A stretch of DNA of 47,944 nucleotides, from assembly GCA_943704415.1 (NCBI GenBank), contig CALSCO010001544.1, forward strand, positions 1-47,944, written 5' to 3'. The stretch's first letter is position 1; every line of letters begins with the position of its first letter. Of the stretch, positions 46,701 through 47,944 are shown piece after piece. Both the position numbers and the translations under genes were made by a program. The notes under the pieces are model-generated. The model worked only from the letters and a program-made list of their open reading frames with translations. It did no database searches and had not been told where the DNA came from. The stretch comes from Parvularia atlantis. Taxonomy: Eukaryota; Opisthokonta; Rotosphaerida.

Positions 46701-47298
46701 CTACCGGCGCGCGGCACCGGCGGCGGCGCCACTCGCGACCGTCGCTGTCGGCGGCTGCGGGGCGCGTCGACTAAGCCGCGCCGCAACAAAGGGCACACGC
46801 GACGCACCGCTGCCGCCGGCGCCGCCGCGGCCAGACCGCGCCCGCCGTAGATCGCGTCCAGCGCCGCCATGAGCACGAGCACCTGGCGCTGGATCTCGGC
46901 GGCCTGCTCGGCCGGCGACGCGTGCGGGTGCGCCCGAACCCAGTCGACGACGTTTTGCAGAAACGCGACCTGTTGCGCCGCCGCGTCAGCGGCGCGGCCC
47001 CATGCGCACGCGCACAGCACCAACGCGGACGCGCCTTAGCCGCCTCGGCCGCTTCGGCGCCCGAGAGCTTGCGGTACGCGGCGTGGGCGAGGCGCGTGCC
47101 ATACCAGGCGTTGTAGACCTCGCGCGCGTGCGGCCCGTCGTTGACAAAGTTGAGGTTGACGAGCTGCGCCCCGCCCGGGCCCACGGTCAAGTGAGCGGCG
47201 CAGCAAGCAGCAGGCAGCCGCACCTGGTCGACCAGCCCCGCCACGGCCGGGTCCGCGCGCGCCGCCCCGAGCGCCAGGATCGGTGCGAGGGTCTCCAT
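46701..47298 (-). CDS. unrecognised small protein
   Basis: From ATG 47298: METLAPILALGAARADPAVA, GLVDQVRLPAACCAAHLTVG, PGGAQLVNLNFVNDGPHARE, VYNAWYGTRLAHAAYRKLSG, an intron, then QVAFLQNVVDWVRAHPHASP, EQAAEIQRQVLVLMAALDAI, a second typical intron, and a tail ending AAAGAARR at the TAG of 46701. The NF-N-x-x-x-Y-x-AWY-x-x-RL stretch vaguely recalls a SURP module (FxFL...YxYYxxxL), but the preceding helix does not fit, so I do not assign it. The second half looks helical. Both introns follow the local rule, and the regular composition supports a real gene. Its start is 35 bp from the divergent last gene and its stop 77 bp from TEN1. Confidence 0.6.
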
Positions 47299-47333
47299 CG
47301 TGGCCGCCGTGCTATTTCGGGAAACCGTGAAGC

Positions 47334-47944
47334 ATGACAACCTTGAACCGCGGACGCGCGGCCTTCGCGCGACAGGTGCGTCCTGCGTTGTTGTGCGTCG
47401 TGCTGCTCACCCGCCGCGCCCCGCGTCTGCAGCAAGGCGACATCGCCGCGTCGTACCCGCACCTGCGCTACCTGTACAACGCGCCGGCCGGGCCCGAGGT
47501 CGCCTACACCGTGGCCAAGCCGGTGCGCGCTGGTGGCGACGCAACGCACGGGGCAACGCGCCGACGTCGCGCGCGCGCAGCCCATGTTTGAGCTGCTCGG
47601 ATGGAACTGCCGCCACGGCAAGCTCGCGCTCTTCTCCAAGGCGCGCGTCTTCCTCGGTTTCCGCATCGCCTTGCCGTCCTGGTCCGACTGCTACGTCGGC
47701 GTGACCAAGGACAAGTTCTACTTCTACCGCGCGCTGGACGACGTGCGCGCGCAAGCCCGTGCACGCAGCCGTGCTGATGGGCGCGCGCGCAGACCTCGGC
47801 CCGGCCCGACTTTGTCTTTGACCTGGAGGACCTGCTGATCGAGGACCTGGGCGAGAGCGAGGGGCGCCCGTTCGCGTTCCGCGTGAACGAGCTGCGCGGC
47901 TCGGTGGTGCGTGCTTCTGCGCTACGCTGCGCTGTTCGGGGGGG
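47334..47944 (+). CDS. PH-like domain protein, 3' end cut by window edge
   Basis: Spliced start MTTLNRGRAAFARQ+QGDIAASYPHLRYLYNA, then PAGPEVAYTVAKP, AQPMFELLGWNCRHGKLALF, SKARVFLGFRIALPSWSDCY, VGVTKDKFYFYRALDDV and DFVFDLEDLLIEDLGESEGR+PFAFRV. The alternation of a YVGVTKDKFYFY strand, an acidic DLEDL loop and a PFAFRV strand is what a PH-like barrel looks like, which would suit lipid or protein binding at a membrane. The protein is incomplete; the window ends in a G run after the VNELRGS region. At least three introns. No named family can be given. Confidence 0.6.

Noticed and set aside
46701-47298. SURP-domain splicing factor
   Set aside because: Only the last aromatic part resembles SURP; the leading helix and spacing do not.

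Overview
This is a GC-rich, intron-dense stretch of nuclear DNA from a unicellular eukaryote, with about 29 protein genes in 48 kb. Nearly every gene is cut by short introns of roughly 50-90 nt. The usual donor is GTGCG, and a CTGAC/CTCAC-like branch site lies close to the 3' AG. The gene set is eukaryotic: CYRI, cyclin C, a Rho-effector AGC kinase, ARS2/SERRATE, POP7, TEN1, PYROXD1 and EAF7/MRGBP. It also keeps biosynthetic genes that animals lack (anthranilate phosphoribosyltransferase, a prephenate dehydratase-like protein) and a peroxisomal acyl-CoA oxidase ending in SKL. This suits a free-living aerobic protist, perhaps in Amorphea (amoebozoan, apusomonad-like or early holozoan). The assignment is inferred from gene content, not shown.

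Layout. 1-9.6 kb: S1/P1 nuclease (partial, -), adenylosuccinate lyase (+), EAF7/MRGBP (-), GDP-mannose pyrophosphorylase (+), acireductone dioxygenase (-), 3-hydroxyacyl-CoA dehydratase (-), pepsin-like protease (+). 9.7-21.5 kb: ARS2/SERRATE (-), glutamine synthetase-like (+), PYROXD1 (-), myotrophin-like (+), aldehyde dehydrogenase (+), ankyrin protein (-). 21.5-31.5 kb: prephenate dehydratase/ACT-like protein running into an F-box protein (+), DUF4602/Faf1-like protein (-), TrpD (+), POP7 (-), NAD-isocitrate dehydrogenase (+), Nudix protein (-), cyclin C (+). 31.5-47.9 kb: acyl-CoA oxidase (+), HR1-C2-kinase (-), DUF72 protein (+), ACSF2-like acyl-CoA synthetase (+), CYRI (+), TEN1-like (-), an unrecognised small protein (-), PH-like protein (partial, +).

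Strands alternate almost gene by gene. Convergent stop codons are often only 12-30 bp apart. Several divergent pairs have start codons within tens of bases: one pair is 7 bp apart and one pair overlaps. There is no operon logic and no mobile element, tRNA, rRNA or CRISPR array that I can see. The genes are unrelated housekeeping functions covering purine and aromatic amino-acid synthesis, methionine salvage, fatty-acid elongation and oxidation, RNA processing, chromatin, telomere and actin control.

The most unusual signals are the window-wide GTGCG donor grammar, several introns that fit only a GC-AG donor, the overlapping divergent start codons, and an apparently continuous reading of a prephenate dehydratase/ACT domain into an F-box protein. 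Intron borders were placed by eye from homology and reading frame, so single exon edges may be off.
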